The translations under genes were made by a program, and so were the position numbers. Under the pieces are notes generated by a model, which was not told the origin of the DNA, did no database searches, and saw only the letters and a program-made list of their open reading frames with translations. From Clostridium sp. Marseille-P3244 (GTDB taxonomy: Bacteria; Bacillota; Clostridia; Lachnospirales; Lachnospiraceae): a stretch of DNA of 64,000 nucleotides. The stretch spans positions 2,543,600 to 2,607,599 of the forward strand of contig NZ_LT635549.1 of the NCBI RefSeq assembly GCF_900120155.1, given 5' to 3'. Shown here piece after piece: positions 56,063 through 64,000 of this stretch (position 1 is its first letter; every line of letters begins with the position of its first letter).

Positions 56063-57833
56063 GAGCTGTCATCTCCTTTCCCAAATCAATAACGTCTGCT
56101 TCTCCTACAATAGAAAAACAGGCACGACGGAATTTGTACGCTTCAATTCGTCTACCAGCAATTTGCACTCTCGAGGATAAGCCAGTAGAATCCGTCAACA
56201 AATTGCCTCTTTTTTTCATTTCGTAGAGAAAATTCAACTTATACGGAAGCATCCCTTCCCGAGCCAGCATTCTGTCAAAAATTTTTGTGGGAATCCACAG
56301 GAATTTTTCGTCATGGTAGCACGCTGCAAAAACAAACTTTTGCATTTTACGTTTCTCTATAATTTCCCAATGGACTAATTCACGCCTTATTATTTTTATA
56401 AAAGTTTCTTCTATATCTTCCGGAACATTAAATTTTTGCAGGATTTCTTCAAAATTAACATAAATTGGAAGATCAGCTGTCCTATATAAATCAATACCAA
56501 CGGTATGACAAAACAGCTCGATAATTCTCCACCCTGAAAATAATATGCCTTCTGTTGTTGGGCAAGAATTTTTGATAATACTTCTTATTTCTTCCAGTCT
56601 TCTTTCTGCAAACATAAGGAATTCCGTGAGAAAAACACCGGTTATGTCTCCTCTATTTCTTATACTTTCTGTCGCTCGAAACAATTCCTTGGAAACCATC
56701 AAATTTACTGCATTAGACAGTACTGATACAGCGTCATTAAAAACAACCAAAACCGCATTCACGTCACGCTGAATTGAAAAAACAGAATTTCCTGTCTGAC
56801 ATATTTTTGTTGCGATTTTCTTAACGTTGTCTTGTTGCTTTCTTTTAATGTAGCTGCTTCCTCCGCCTGTCGCATCTACAATTAAAATCTCATCGTTTGT
56901 CTTCATTAATATATTTCGCAGATTACTGCTATTGTCCTCAGCATCAATACTCCTTAAACGCTCCCGATTGAAAATCTGTAGTAAGTAAATCAATTCATCT
57001 TTTGTTATGTTTTCACAAAATACCAAATTCAGAAAACATTTTAATTTTCTCCTTTCCTCTGCATAGACAGATGACAAAATACCCAATATTGGCATTTCCA
57101 ACAAAAGTATCCGCTCTTGCCAACACGTTACATTTTTATATAGTGACAAATAAATTTCCAGTTGCTGTCTATTTCCTCTTTGTACCTTAAAATGCTTTTG
57201 CATAACTGGTAAATCCGGGAAGTCCAGCCGCTTTTCGTAGTTGCAATTTTCTGCATATACGAATTGTCCACTGTTCCATCCTGCTAATTCTGGAAAATAG
57301 TACACAGCTTGCGTCCTATCAATTTCCGCTCCAAAAGTAGAAAATAAAATCCTTTGAATTTTGCTCACACTGTTGTCCGGAGCAAAATTCACTCCTGCTT
57401 TTACAAATGCTTCATACAAATTTTTTCCGCTATTCTTTTTGACATCTCCCACAACCCATAAATTAGCATCTGGAAATAGAATAATATATTTGCTCTCCTT
57501 AATATCGACTTGTCTAAATTCAATTCTCGCCACACTCCACTCTCCTTTCAAGTTGTAGGCGAACTCTTTCACGCCCTGCGTCTCGTCATCATAATTTTCC
57601 ATTAACATAATTTTCCCATTGTTCTGCAGAGCTAAATTTTCACTTACACAACTTCTCCTTTTCTTTTTTTCAGCATTCTTCAACTTCTTTTCCATTGTCT
57701 GTAATTGATGTGTGACACACTCCGCAGAATTTGTTACATTTGCATTTACTGTTGCCAATGATTGCATAATTTGATTCTGCCCGAATTGTAAAACTTGAGC
57801 GGAATCTGTATGTTCCGTGATGAATGGAATCAT
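56049..57833 (-). CDS. 594-residue protein of unknown function, partner of the HerA-like ATPase
   Basis: I cannot assign this protein. Residues 1-60 form a helical, possibly coiled segment. The middle contains AVYYFPELAGWNSGQFVYAE, reminiscent of DUF927-type primase-helicase proteins, and DEILIVDATGGGSSYIKR, which looks like a Walker B-like strand without any Walker A. The C-terminal 150 residues look like winged helices. There is no signal or membrane segment. The start has GAAAGGAGAAAG upstream. It shares an operon with the ATPase at 55034 and lies divergent to the STAND gene. Confidence 0.6.
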   Translation of the reverse strand: MIPFITEHTDSAQVLQFGQNQIMQSLATVNANVTNSAECVTHQLQTMEKKLKNAEKKKRRSCVSENLALQNNGKIMLMENYDDETQGVKEFAYNLKGEWSVARIEFRQVDIKESKYIILFPDANLWVVGDVKKNSGKNLYEAFVKAGVNFAPDNSVSKIQRILFSTFGAEIDRTQAVYYFPELAGWNSGQFVYAENCNYEKRLDFPDLPVMQKHFKVQRGNRQQLEIYLSLYKNVTCWQERILLLEMPILGILSSVYAEERRKLKCFLNLVFCENITKDELIYLLQIFNRERLRSIDAEDNSSNLRNILMKTNDEILIVDATGGGSSYIKRKQQDNVKKIATKICQTGNSVFSIQRDVNAVLVVFNDAVSVLSNAVNLMVSKELFRATESIRNRGDITGVFLTEFLMFAERRLEEIRSIIKNSCPTTEGILFSGWRIIELFCHTVGIDLYRTADLPIYVNFEEILQKFNVPEDIEETFIKIIRRELVHWEIIEKRKMQKFVFAACYHDEKFLWIPTKIFDRMLAREGMLPYKLNFLYEMKKRGNLLTDSTGLSSRVQIAGRRIEAYKFRRACFSIVGEADVIDLGKEMTAHVDG

Positions 57834-58088
57834 ATTTTTTCTTTCTCCTTTCTTCTTACCGGTATATTTTTCTTGTCGACAGCTTCATGTTACCATATCG
57901 ATACAACATTCATTTGCGATGTAAAGGAATATTTTTCGTGTATTAGCGCGTTACCTTATTAAAGTATAGTTCCTGACATTAATCATCAACTGTCCTTAAT
58001 CAAAAAAATCGGCTGAAAAAAGCTCTATATAATTAGTAAAATTCATATTTTACACATCTATTTTTTTCCTTAGACCATTTCAATGTAA

Positions 58089-58117
58089 TTGAATATTTAA
58101 TTATGTTCATTTATAAT
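58089..58117 (+). promoter_or_regulatory. Promoter of the STAND ATPase gene
   Basis: TTGAAT (58089-58094), a 17-base spacer and perfect TATAAT (58112-58117), 34 bases before the ATG. The rest of the 317-base divergent region (57834-58150) is AT-rich with no other feature I can name. Confidence 0.7.
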
Positions 58118-58150
58118 AGATAGAATCGATTTAAACACGAGGAGGGCAAA

Positions 58151-60721
58151 ATGGGAATCCATGAATTCAAATGCTTAGCCAATAATATAATATGTTTTTT
58201 TACTCAAAGTAAAATCTTTCTATACGAGGGAACTCCTAACACGCTTGAAGATTTTCTGGCTTTTTTGATTAATTCTGACAATGATATTGATATTGAAACA
58301 TATATCGAAAACTTTATCGACAAAAATCCGAATGTTATTTATCCGCAATGTATCTTTGATGGATCAGAGAATTTCCATACATTCTTTCCGGATAATATCC
58401 GTAAGGAAATTCTAAATTTTGACAAATGGGACTTATCTGCTTTATACATTCCCTCCATAGATTCAGATCTCGACACTCTGGAAAAAGAAAAGGCAAAGAA
58501 ATCCGTTTCAAACAATTCCTTTGCCTTAGCAGAAATTAATAATAAGATTTATCATCTTATTAATAATTTTTTATCTAAATTTCAAGAGCAGCTGAAAACA
58601 ATACTTTCTAACTACTATTCCAATTATATTATGCCCAAAGATTGCATTACTTTACTTAAAAGACTTTTCTCAATTTGCATAAATTTATTAGATGACGTTC
58701 CTTTCTGCGATAACTTTCGAAAAGTTTATCATAAAACAACTGCACACATTAATTATGAACAAAGTGATTATGCTTCTTTAAAAAATACTATGGAAAAAAA
58801 TTTCAGGATTATAATTTCAGGAGCAAAAGGCTCAGGGAAAACTACTTTTATCAGAGATTTCATTAATAAAATCCCATTTACCGATATATGTTATTTACAA
58901 TATATTGGTTCTATTGAAGCCACACTTTCACAGATACATTTTTCTGACGCTTCTGGCACAACGTTATCGTACGAAGAAATATATACACGTTTGAAGAAAA
59001 AGAATGGGGCTTCTATACTGATTATTGATGACATGAACCTTTCCTCAAATTTACTATCAAAAGAGCTTGAAAAAATAGATTCATTGAACCTGCGGATTTT
59101 TATTATCACCTGTAATACATTATGGAAAGGAACTACATATGTTTCTTTTTCCGTACCCGTTTTTTCGGATGATAAACTAATAGATTACTACAAAAAAATC
59201 TGTAAAATCAGCGATCTAACGCAAGACTTCGAAACACGTATTTTAAAATGGACATCAAAAAATCCTTTACTTGTATCTCTTCTCGCATATACTTCTAAAA
59301 AGAATCCAAATGCGGTGAGACAGTTGCTATTCAAAGAGGATTATATCTTTAATCGCCCGGATGTTTCTTTTAAGCATCCTTACGACCACCAAACACAATC
59401 CTTATTAGGCCATATTAAAAAGTTATATGATATAACAATATTTAAGCATGAGAATAAAATATTGAAGAAATATTTAATCATATTAAGCTGCTTTTTTAAT
59501 TACACGCTTCCTGTTTCATTCCTAGAAAAAGTCATTCCAGAATTTGATATTATAAACATTGAAAAGCTTTCAGCTCTCGGTTTTCTTACATTTAGCAAGG
59601 AATTAAACACTGTTCAGCTTTCTGCGCCAATAGCTGATGCAATATACGCCATTGAAAAGCCCTCTATCCCAGTTTTAGCAGAAATTCTTGAAAATATAAC
59701 AAAGTACATATACGAATTCGATATTCTGCTACAAGAATTATCTATATCAAACATACTTTATCCACTGATTAAACGCTTGCAGAAAACTGTCGTAGTAAAA
59801 AATAACGCGCAACAAAAGGAAGTCTCTACAATGCAGAGTAATTGGTGGTCATTTGTATATATTTGTATAGAATATTATCAATCTATCGGAAATTATGATG
59901 CTGCCAAAGAACTTATAGGATTACTGGAATATCCAGATAAAAAGACTATTCTGTATTCTCAGTCTCCAATGGATCAAAATCTGTTTTCTTTGATAAATAT
60001 ATGGGCTAGAACTGATTCCAGCTTTGAGGGTATAGTAAACTCTCTGATAAGTACTATTGAAAAAGACAAAATGAGTCTTGCAGAATCTGCAACACGCCCA
60101 GAACTTTATATGCCCAATATGGTATTATGTAATTATTTGGCCTCAATTGGGCTTGACAAAATAATTCTCAGAATAGTAACTCAACAATATATTTTTTATC
60201 CGCAAAATATGAATTATGAAGAGCACTTCAAGAATTTATTAAATGTAATTAATGCTAGTGAGGCTCCTTACCCGCAGATTAAAAAAATATATTATAAAAC
60301 TTCATATACCCTTTTATCTGCCTCTATAGAAACAATGACTTATGACTTTATTTCTGATTTTTTCCGTTCAATAAAATCTTGTGAAAATAAAGTTATAAAA
60401 CTACAGCTATTGACCGTTCTCGCCTGCCAGTGTTTTAATACGATTCATTATTCTATCGGAACGCCCCGCTGCATAAAGATAACTGAATTTACTGAAAACT
60501 TTCTATTTGCTCAGTTGTCCGAGATACTAAATAGCTGTGTCTTTCTGCCTAAATATGTATTTGAATTATGCTACTTTTCTTTTCTCAGGTATAAACAGTT
60601 TCATCTCGTGGTAAACAAGAATATTCTAAATTTGGATACGGTTTTTGATTATTTGATTAAAAAATGTTCAGTATTATCTTCATCTGAAAAAAAATTCTAT
60701 TTATCACTCAAACTGCTGTAA
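58151..60721 (+). CDS. STAND-type P-loop ATPase (candidate phage sensor)
   Basis: 856 residues. An N-terminal region (1-215) has no recognised domain and is the probable effector. The NTPase core has Walker A ISGAKGSGKTTF (about 226), Walker B ASILIIDDMN, sensor-like LRIFIITCNTLW and the GxP-like motif NPLLVSLLAY, the order of STAND/NACHT ATPases. The remaining 450 residues are helical (TPR-like repeats suspected, for example YYQSIGNYDAAKELIGLL). Bacterial STAND proteins of this shape (Avs-like) sense phage proteins and trigger an N-terminal effector. AT-rich; GAGGAGGG precedes the start. Monocistronic with its own promoter and terminator. Confidence 0.75.
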   Translation: MGIHEFKCLANNIICFFTQSKIFLYEGTPNTLEDFLAFLINSDNDIDIETYIENFIDKNPNVIYPQCIFDGSENFHTFFPDNIRKEILNFDKWDLSALYIPSIDSDLDTLEKEKAKKSVSNNSFALAEINNKIYHLINNFLSKFQEQLKTILSNYYSNYIMPKDCITLLKRLFSICINLLDDVPFCDNFRKVYHKTTAHINYEQSDYASLKNTMEKNFRIIISGAKGSGKTTFIRDFINKIPFTDICYLQYIGSIEATLSQIHFSDASGTTLSYEEIYTRLKKKNGASILIIDDMNLSSNLLSKELEKIDSLNLRIFIITCNTLWKGTTYVSFSVPVFSDDKLIDYYKKICKISDLTQDFETRILKWTSKNPLLVSLLAYTSKKNPNAVRQLLFKEDYIFNRPDVSFKHPYDHQTQSLLGHIKKLYDITIFKHENKILKKYLIILSCFFNYTLPVSFLEKVIPEFDIINIEKLSALGFLTFSKELNTVQLSAPIADAIYAIEKPSIPVLAEILENITKYIYEFDILLQELSISNILYPLIKRLQKTVVVKNNAQQKEVSTMQSNWWSFVYICIEYYQSIGNYDAAKELIGLLEYPDKKTILYSQSPMDQNLFSLINIWARTDSSFEGIVNSLISTIEKDKMSLAESATRPELYMPNMVLCNYLASIGLDKIILRIVTQQYIFYPQNMNYEEHFKNLLNVINASEAPYPQIKKIYYKTSYTLLSASIETMTYDFISDFFRSIKSCENKVIKLQLLTVLACQCFNTIHYSIGTPRCIKITEFTENFLFAQLSEILNSCVFLPKYVFELCYFSFLRYKQFHLVVNKNILNLDTVFDYLIKKCSVLSSSEKKFYLSLKLL

Positions 60722-60745
60722 ACCATTTCAAAACCTCTACCTTTT

Positions 60746-60777
60746 GACAGACCTGCCATCCATCCGGCAGGTCTGTC
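60746..60777. terminator. Bidirectional hairpin between the STAND and resolvase genes
   Basis: A perfect 12-bp stem, GACAGACCTGCC (60746-60757) with GGCAGGTCTGTC (60766-60777), and an 8-base loop. It lies between convergent genes. Confidence 0.8.
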
Positions 60778-60817
60778 TCAAAATCCTATTTTCTAATTTT
60801 GACATATATCCCAAAAC

Positions 60818-61435
60818 TTACACACCTTTTGATTCACTTTCATATTTCCGGACCATCCGGTAAAACGTACTGCTCGATAATCCCATCTTTCTCATTGCCT
60901 TTACCGCTGTAATTTCATTCCGTTTCCACTGTTCATATATCTGGCGAAACTCTTCAGGCTGATTTATTTTCGGTCTTCCCAAATGTTTGCCTTTAGCTTT
61001 TGCCGCCTCAATTCCCTCTTTCTGTCTCTTTCTTATTGTAATCCGTTCCTGCTCCGCAATACTCGACAATACCTCAATCAGAATATTCTGTATCATGTCA
61101 ATGATCCACTGCTGTCCGTCCGGTACTTCAATCAAGGAAGTTGGAAGGTCAAGGATTTTCAATCTCACCTTCTTCTTTTGAAACCATTGTAGCTCGTTCT
61201 TTATATCTTCCTTACTTCTGGAGAGCCGGTCCAGTGACGTAATAATAAGCGTATCTCCTTCCCGCAAACCCAATGCGCCTTTTAAAGCCTGATAAGCCGG
61301 ACGATCCAGATCTTTCCCACTGGATTTATCTGTTAGTATATTCTGTTCGTCTACATACTTTTTCAGCGCCAAAATCTGCCTGTCTAAATTCTGTTCCCGA
61401 CTGCTTACTCTTGCATACCCAAAAACTCTTGCCAT
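60818..61435 (-). CDS. Small serine recombinase (resolvase/invertase)
   Basis: 205 residues: catalytic domain (VFGYARVSSREQNLDRQ with nucleophile Ser; LIITSLDRLSRSKEDI), long dimer helix (EQERITIRKRQKEGIEAAKAKG) and a C-terminal Hin-type helix-turn-helix (EITAVKAMRKMGLSSSTFYR). It is of the Tn3/Tn552 resolvase class, which recombines short local sites. A near-palindrome around 61468-61490 upstream (CCGCC..ATGCAT..GGCGG) could be part of a res site. It may resolve element multimers. Confidence 0.92.
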   Translation of the reverse strand: MARVFGYARVSSREQNLDRQILALKKYVDEQNILTDKSSGKDLDRPAYQALKGALGLREGDTLIITSLDRLSRSKEDIKNELQWFQKKKVRLKILDLPTSLIEVPDGQQWIIDMIQNILIEVLSSIAEQERITIRKRQKEGIEAAKAKGKHLGRPKINQPEEFRQIYEQWKRNEITAVKAMRKMGLSSSTFYRMVRKYESESKGV

Positions 61436-61578
61436 AATTACATTACTCTCCTATTTTTCTGTCAACCGTCCGCCCATGCATGGCGGTCGTTTACCGGGTG
61501 TATCGCGCACACAAAATAAAAGGAACACCGCTCACGATGCTCCCGAATTAGTATATTTATGTAGTTGAATTAAGTTTT

Positions 61579-62256
61579 CTATTCCCCAAGCCTTTTCTTT
61601 AGATACCAAATTGCTATTCCCGAATACGGTTTCAGATATCCTAATTCATCTGGTTCCTCGTACTCTTTTAATATTTTTCTCAGAAAGGTCTTTGTCCACT
61701 GACCTCTTTCTTTCATCCGTCTCATTTTGTCTTTGCAGGCAGCTAACACTTCTTTTCTATTTTCCATTAAAAAAGCGGATTCCCCATTATAATTCAAATT
61801 TAATGTATCTTCCAAATCCTCTTTCAACTCAGGATCATCTGACGTAATGCGTCCGTCGGCTTCATATCGTATCTTTTCTATACAGGTTTTATTATAAGGA
61901 TCTGCCACTTTCAGATCTTCATCTTTTCGATGCGCGTCACAAGTAAGTTCTTGTAAATGCCGTTTTTTCCCCTCACTGTTCTTTCTTTCATTTCCGTAAC
62001 AAACCCCTAGCATAATTTTATAATCCAACGCTTTTCTTGGATCATCTTTCAATTTACTCTGTGGCAAAATATGTTCAATTTTCACCTCAGTTGCCGAGTT
62101 CAATCTTCTCATACAATATCCGCACAGATACCCCTGATCCTTTAGCAGTTGTTCTCTCACATCATCTTTATCTGGATATCCGTCAAAATATGCATTTTTA
62201 TTTTTTGCATACTGAATAAGAGATTCAGGGGTTTTTCCCTTTTGTATATATCTCAT
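61579..62256 (-). CDS. ptuB: Septu HNH nuclease PtuB
   Basis: 225 residues of the TIGR02646/PtuB type. It opens MRYIQKGKTPESLIQYAKN and has an HNH-type centre GYLCGYCMRRL, KIEHILPQSK and LTCDAHRK. In Septu, PtuB cuts nucleic acid when PtuA releases it during phage infection. The start at 62256 lies 2 bases after the ptuA stop with GGGGG upstream. The order ptuA-ptuB is canonical. No retron reverse transcriptase is nearby. Confidence 0.88.
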   Translation of the reverse strand: MRYIQKGKTPESLIQYAKNKNAYFDGYPDKDDVREQLLKDQGYLCGYCMRRLNSATEVKIEHILPQSKLKDDPRKALDYKIMLGVCYGNERKNSEGKKRHLQELTCDAHRKDEDLKVADPYNKTCIEKIRYEADGRITSDDPELKEDLEDTLNLNYNGESAFLMENRKEVLAACKDKMRRMKERGQWTKTFLRKILKEYEEPDELGYLKPYSGIAIWYLKKRLGE

Positions 62257-62258
62257 TG

Positions 62259-63527
62259 CTATTCCCCCAGTGGTATTTTTTCCAACTCTAACGTTTCTTC
62301 TGCCCATGTAACTTTTGGATGATTGTCCCCCAATTCCGCTCTTATCTGATCTGCAAATTTTTGCGCACTATCCAGATCCCCTTCATTTATATCATTTTCG
62401 AAATTTTTAACAAGATCATTAACTTTTTTTGCCATAGCTTCGCTTCCCTGACAAATCTTTAGAATATCGTTCACATCCAATCCATACGGTGTCTTTTCAT
62501 ACGTAATATTCCTGTTCTCATCAATCCTGATTAAATTTTCTTCCTTACATGATGCCATTATAACAGGAGAATGCGTAGCCGCTATAAACTGTACATTAGG
62601 AAAAGTGGCTTTTAATCCTGCGATAATCCTCCATTGCCACTTCGGATGAAGATGCATATCGAGTTCATCTATCAGTACGATACCCGGAGTCTGACTAATG
62701 TCTTCCAACAGATTGGGGTTCAAAAGCGCCATTCTATATGCGATATCCAATACCATCCATATTACAGACTGATATCCCGCACTTAACGCTCTTATCGGCA
62801 ATGCCTCAGTTGATGTAACATAAATAAGTTCATCACTTTGATCATCATATTCAAAGCTCAGTACTTCTTCACCAAGCATTGTCTGCATAAATTTGCATAA
62901 GGCATCTTTAACACCCTGATACTCTCTGATCTTTTCCTTCCGTCTCCACTCCATTCTTTCCATATGGCGAACCCAGTTCATCAGCATTTTATTATTTGAC
63001 GCTTCTGTTAAACATCCCTCATATCCAACAGTCCTGTAAAAATGCTTTGAAAATACATTTTCCGCCGACTCTCTTTTCTGCATCCACATTCTGGCTGTAC
63101 TCTGATAACTCAGCACTGGCAAAATATATTTTTCTCCATTTGCCATCTGTTCCGCTTTTCTTGAAATTGTTCGGGGTTCCACGGTGCTTCTTGATGCCTT
63201 AACGCTGCTTTTCTTTCTCACCCATTCAAAATTCTCTTCGTCAATTTTTGCCTTGCACCTTACTTCCACAGGAGTCATATAGCGTCTATTAAAAGATCCA
63301 TCACCCGTATTTTCCAGTATTACCCGAATTTCATCTTTAGTGAAATTTCTTCCTGATACATCTGGCAGCCCTGCGATGAATCCGCCAAGTCCAACTGAAA
63401 CAGCCTCTAAAATTGAAGTTTTTCCGTATCCATTATCCCCTATCAACAGATTAAATCCTTTTTCAAGGTCTAAAGTGCACTCTTCAATCCCCTTAAAATT
63501 TTTTATCGTTACTTGCTCAAGTCTCAT
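62259..63527 (-). CDS. ptuA: Septu ATPase PtuA
   Basis: 422 residues, an AAA15/21 (OLD/ABC-like) ATPase. LEQVTIKNFKGIEECTLDLE and Walker A LLIGDNGYGKTSIL are at the front. RALSAGYQSVIWMVLDIAY holds the signature-like region, Walker B is IVLIDELDMHLHPKWQ, and ATHSPVIMASC is the switch histidine. There is no TOPRIM nuclease end, so nuclease activity comes from the partner PtuB, as in Septu. The pair sits directly inside the right end of the element, a usual spot for cargo. Confidence 0.88.
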   Translation of the reverse strand: MRLEQVTIKNFKGIEECTLDLEKGFNLLIGDNGYGKTSILEAVSVGLGGFIAGLPDVSGRNFTKDEIRVILENTGDGSFNRRYMTPVEVRCKAKIDEENFEWVRKKSSVKASRSTVEPRTISRKAEQMANGEKYILPVLSYQSTARMWMQKRESAENVFSKHFYRTVGYEGCLTEASNNKMLMNWVRHMERMEWRRKEKIREYQGVKDALCKFMQTMLGEEVLSFEYDDQSDELIYVTSTEALPIRALSAGYQSVIWMVLDIAYRMALLNPNLLEDISQTPGIVLIDELDMHLHPKWQWRIIAGLKATFPNVQFIAATHSPVIMASCKEENLIRIDENRNITYEKTPYGLDVNDILKICQGSEAMAKKVNDLVKNFENDINEGDLDSAQKFADQIRAELGDNHPKVTWAEETLELEKIPLGE

Positions 63528-63654
63528 ACTCCACCTATTTTCCCTTTCTCAATCATTTACTCAAGCTATTACCTGCCCTTTATTATAGCGTATTCACTAA
63601 TGTTTGTATACCAAATATCTTCAACGCTTTTCAGCATTCTTCTTTCTGCGCAGA

Positions 63655-63715
63655 ACGATGGTCATTCTGTCTTTTTGTCCCTTCACCTCTTTAAGATGGA
63701 TTGGCTGATCATGTC
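63655..63715 (+). repeat. attR of the integrated element
   Basis: The element half (63655-63689) is the inverted counterpart of 37229-37263. The core TT is 63690-63691, and the host half begins TAAGATGG at 63692, continuing the permease gene. Confidence 0.85.
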
Positions 63716-63797
63716 CATCGTGCTGCTGTGCGTAATGGCAATGGCTCTGTATGCGGTGATCGGGGTGGTGGAGAAATTATATAAGAAACGATTTTGA
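63690..63797 (+). pseudogene. ABC transporter permease, 3' part (split by the element)
   Basis: Codes FKMDWLIMSIVLLCVMAMAL and then the basic end LYKKRF, stop 63795-63797. This is the expected final helix of the NitT/TauT-type permease whose front is at 36537-37228. It has no start of its own here. Excision of the element would rebuild QVFKMDW in frame. Confidence 0.9.
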
Positions 63798-64000
63798 GGG
63801 GAGTATCCCAAAGTTTGTGTAAACCTTCAAACTGATGTAAGATAGACTTACCAGTTTGGAGGTTTATTTTATGGCAAGAAAAAAGGATACCCCACAAAAA
63901 GCAGCCCTTCGAGAAATGATGGGTAACTACATGAAAGAAAACAATGTTAAAGTCAAAGATGGGACAGATGTTAACTCCATCATGCGGGATATGATGTCCA
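63798..64000 (+). mobile_element. IS256-family insertion sequence, left end (partial)
   Basis: It begins directly after the permease stop, with GGGGAGTATCCCAAAG as the probable terminal repeat, followed by the transposase gene. The right end and target duplication are outside the window. Confidence 0.75.
63871..64000 (+). CDS. IS256-family transposase (partial, N-terminus)
   Basis: 43 residues visible: it starts MARKKDTPQKAALREMMGNY and contains VKDGTDVNSIMRDMM, the well-conserved opening of Mutator/IS256-type DDE transposases. GGAGG lies about 10 bases upstream. The gene continues past the window end, so intactness cannot be judged. Confidence 0.88.
   Translation, partial: MARKKDTPQKAALREMMGNYMKENNVKVKDGTDVNSIMRDMMS

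Larger units (their letters stand above)
37227..63691. mobile_element. 26.5-kb integrative mobilizable element in an ABC permease gene
   Basis: The boundaries follow from the split permease gene and the attL/attR arms. Inside are a large serine recombinase, a small resolvase, an excisionase-like protein, MobC- and relaxase-like genes, a RecT/YqaJ/DUF932 recombination module and several probable defence cassettes. There are no phage structural genes and no recognisable type IV secretion genes, so it is probably mobilised by a helper. The serine recombinase is not beside either end, which is unusual and suggests rearrangement, accretion of cargo at the ends, or another enzyme. Confidence 0.88.

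Noticed and set aside
61579..63527. Retron-associated PtuAB
   Set aside because: No reverse transcriptase or msr/msd-like sequence next to the pair; a stand-alone Septu fits better.
37227..63691. Tn7-like or DDE transposon with terminal inverted repeats
   Set aside because: The inverted arms look like transposon ends, but there is no target duplication, no DDE transposase inside, and the arms align about a 2-base core as a serine-integrase attP does.
63691..63692. Alternative attR core one base to the right
   Set aside because: It would rebuild GTATTAAG and shift the permease frame, and would put the two arms out of register.

Overview
The window looks like chromosome of an anaerobic, spore-forming Firmicute of the Lachnospiraceae type; I cannot fix genus or species. 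Pointers are CodY, an intact sigma-K gene, CIRCE-controlled groESL, QueH, a thioester/SpaA/VaFE surface protein, and DUF5688, DUF6809 and LPD28-type proteins, all typical of gut Lachnospiraceae. Base composition is moderate in the housekeeping part and clearly more AT-rich in several blocks after 37.3 kb.

Bases 1-37.2 kb are mostly housekeeping. In order: the tail of an unknown gene, a long structured intergenic region (possible 6S-like RNA), endonuclease IV, a GntR/YtrA-type regulator with an ABC exporter and a palindromic operator, tRNA-Arg(CCG), and a leftward pair encoding DUF5688 and a large surface protein. Next comes a DNA-inversion module: a tyrosine recombinase beside two inverted recombination sites that enclose a strong promoter. 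Then follow efp, yqeG, a chorismate mutase-shikimate kinase fusion, an amidase, guaB, a HAD phosphatase, groEL-groES, codY, topA-dprA-comM, sigK, pckA, cdd, thrC, an NhaC antiporter, leuCD, asd, argH and queH. The block ends in a NitT/TauT-type ABC transporter whose permease gene is interrupted.

Bases 37,227-63,691 form an integrated mobile element of about 26.5 kb. It splits the permease gene: the 5' part ends at 37,228 and the 3' part resumes at 63,690. Joining the two at a shared TT dinucleotide restores the reading frame. The two element ends carry 35-base arms, inverted to each other and 27/35 identical, exactly in register with that TT, as expected for the attP halves of a large serine integrase. 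A large serine recombinase lies inside (52,922-54,745). The element also carries a RecT/YqaJ/DUF932 recombination module, small MobC- and relaxase-like genes, an excisionase-like protein and a resolvase, but no type IV secretion or phage structural genes. I read it as an integrative mobilizable element.

Its cargo is rich in probable defence genes. These are a DUF4297-like nuclease with an SMC-type ATPase (left end), an RtcB RNA ligase, a HerA-like ATPase overlapping a 594-residue protein I cannot assign, a divergent 856-residue STAND-type ATPase, and a PtuA/PtuB (Septu) pair at the right end. The HerA-like pair and the STAND gene are the best candidates for undescribed systems. Immediately after the permease remnant an IS256-family insertion sequence begins and runs off the window.
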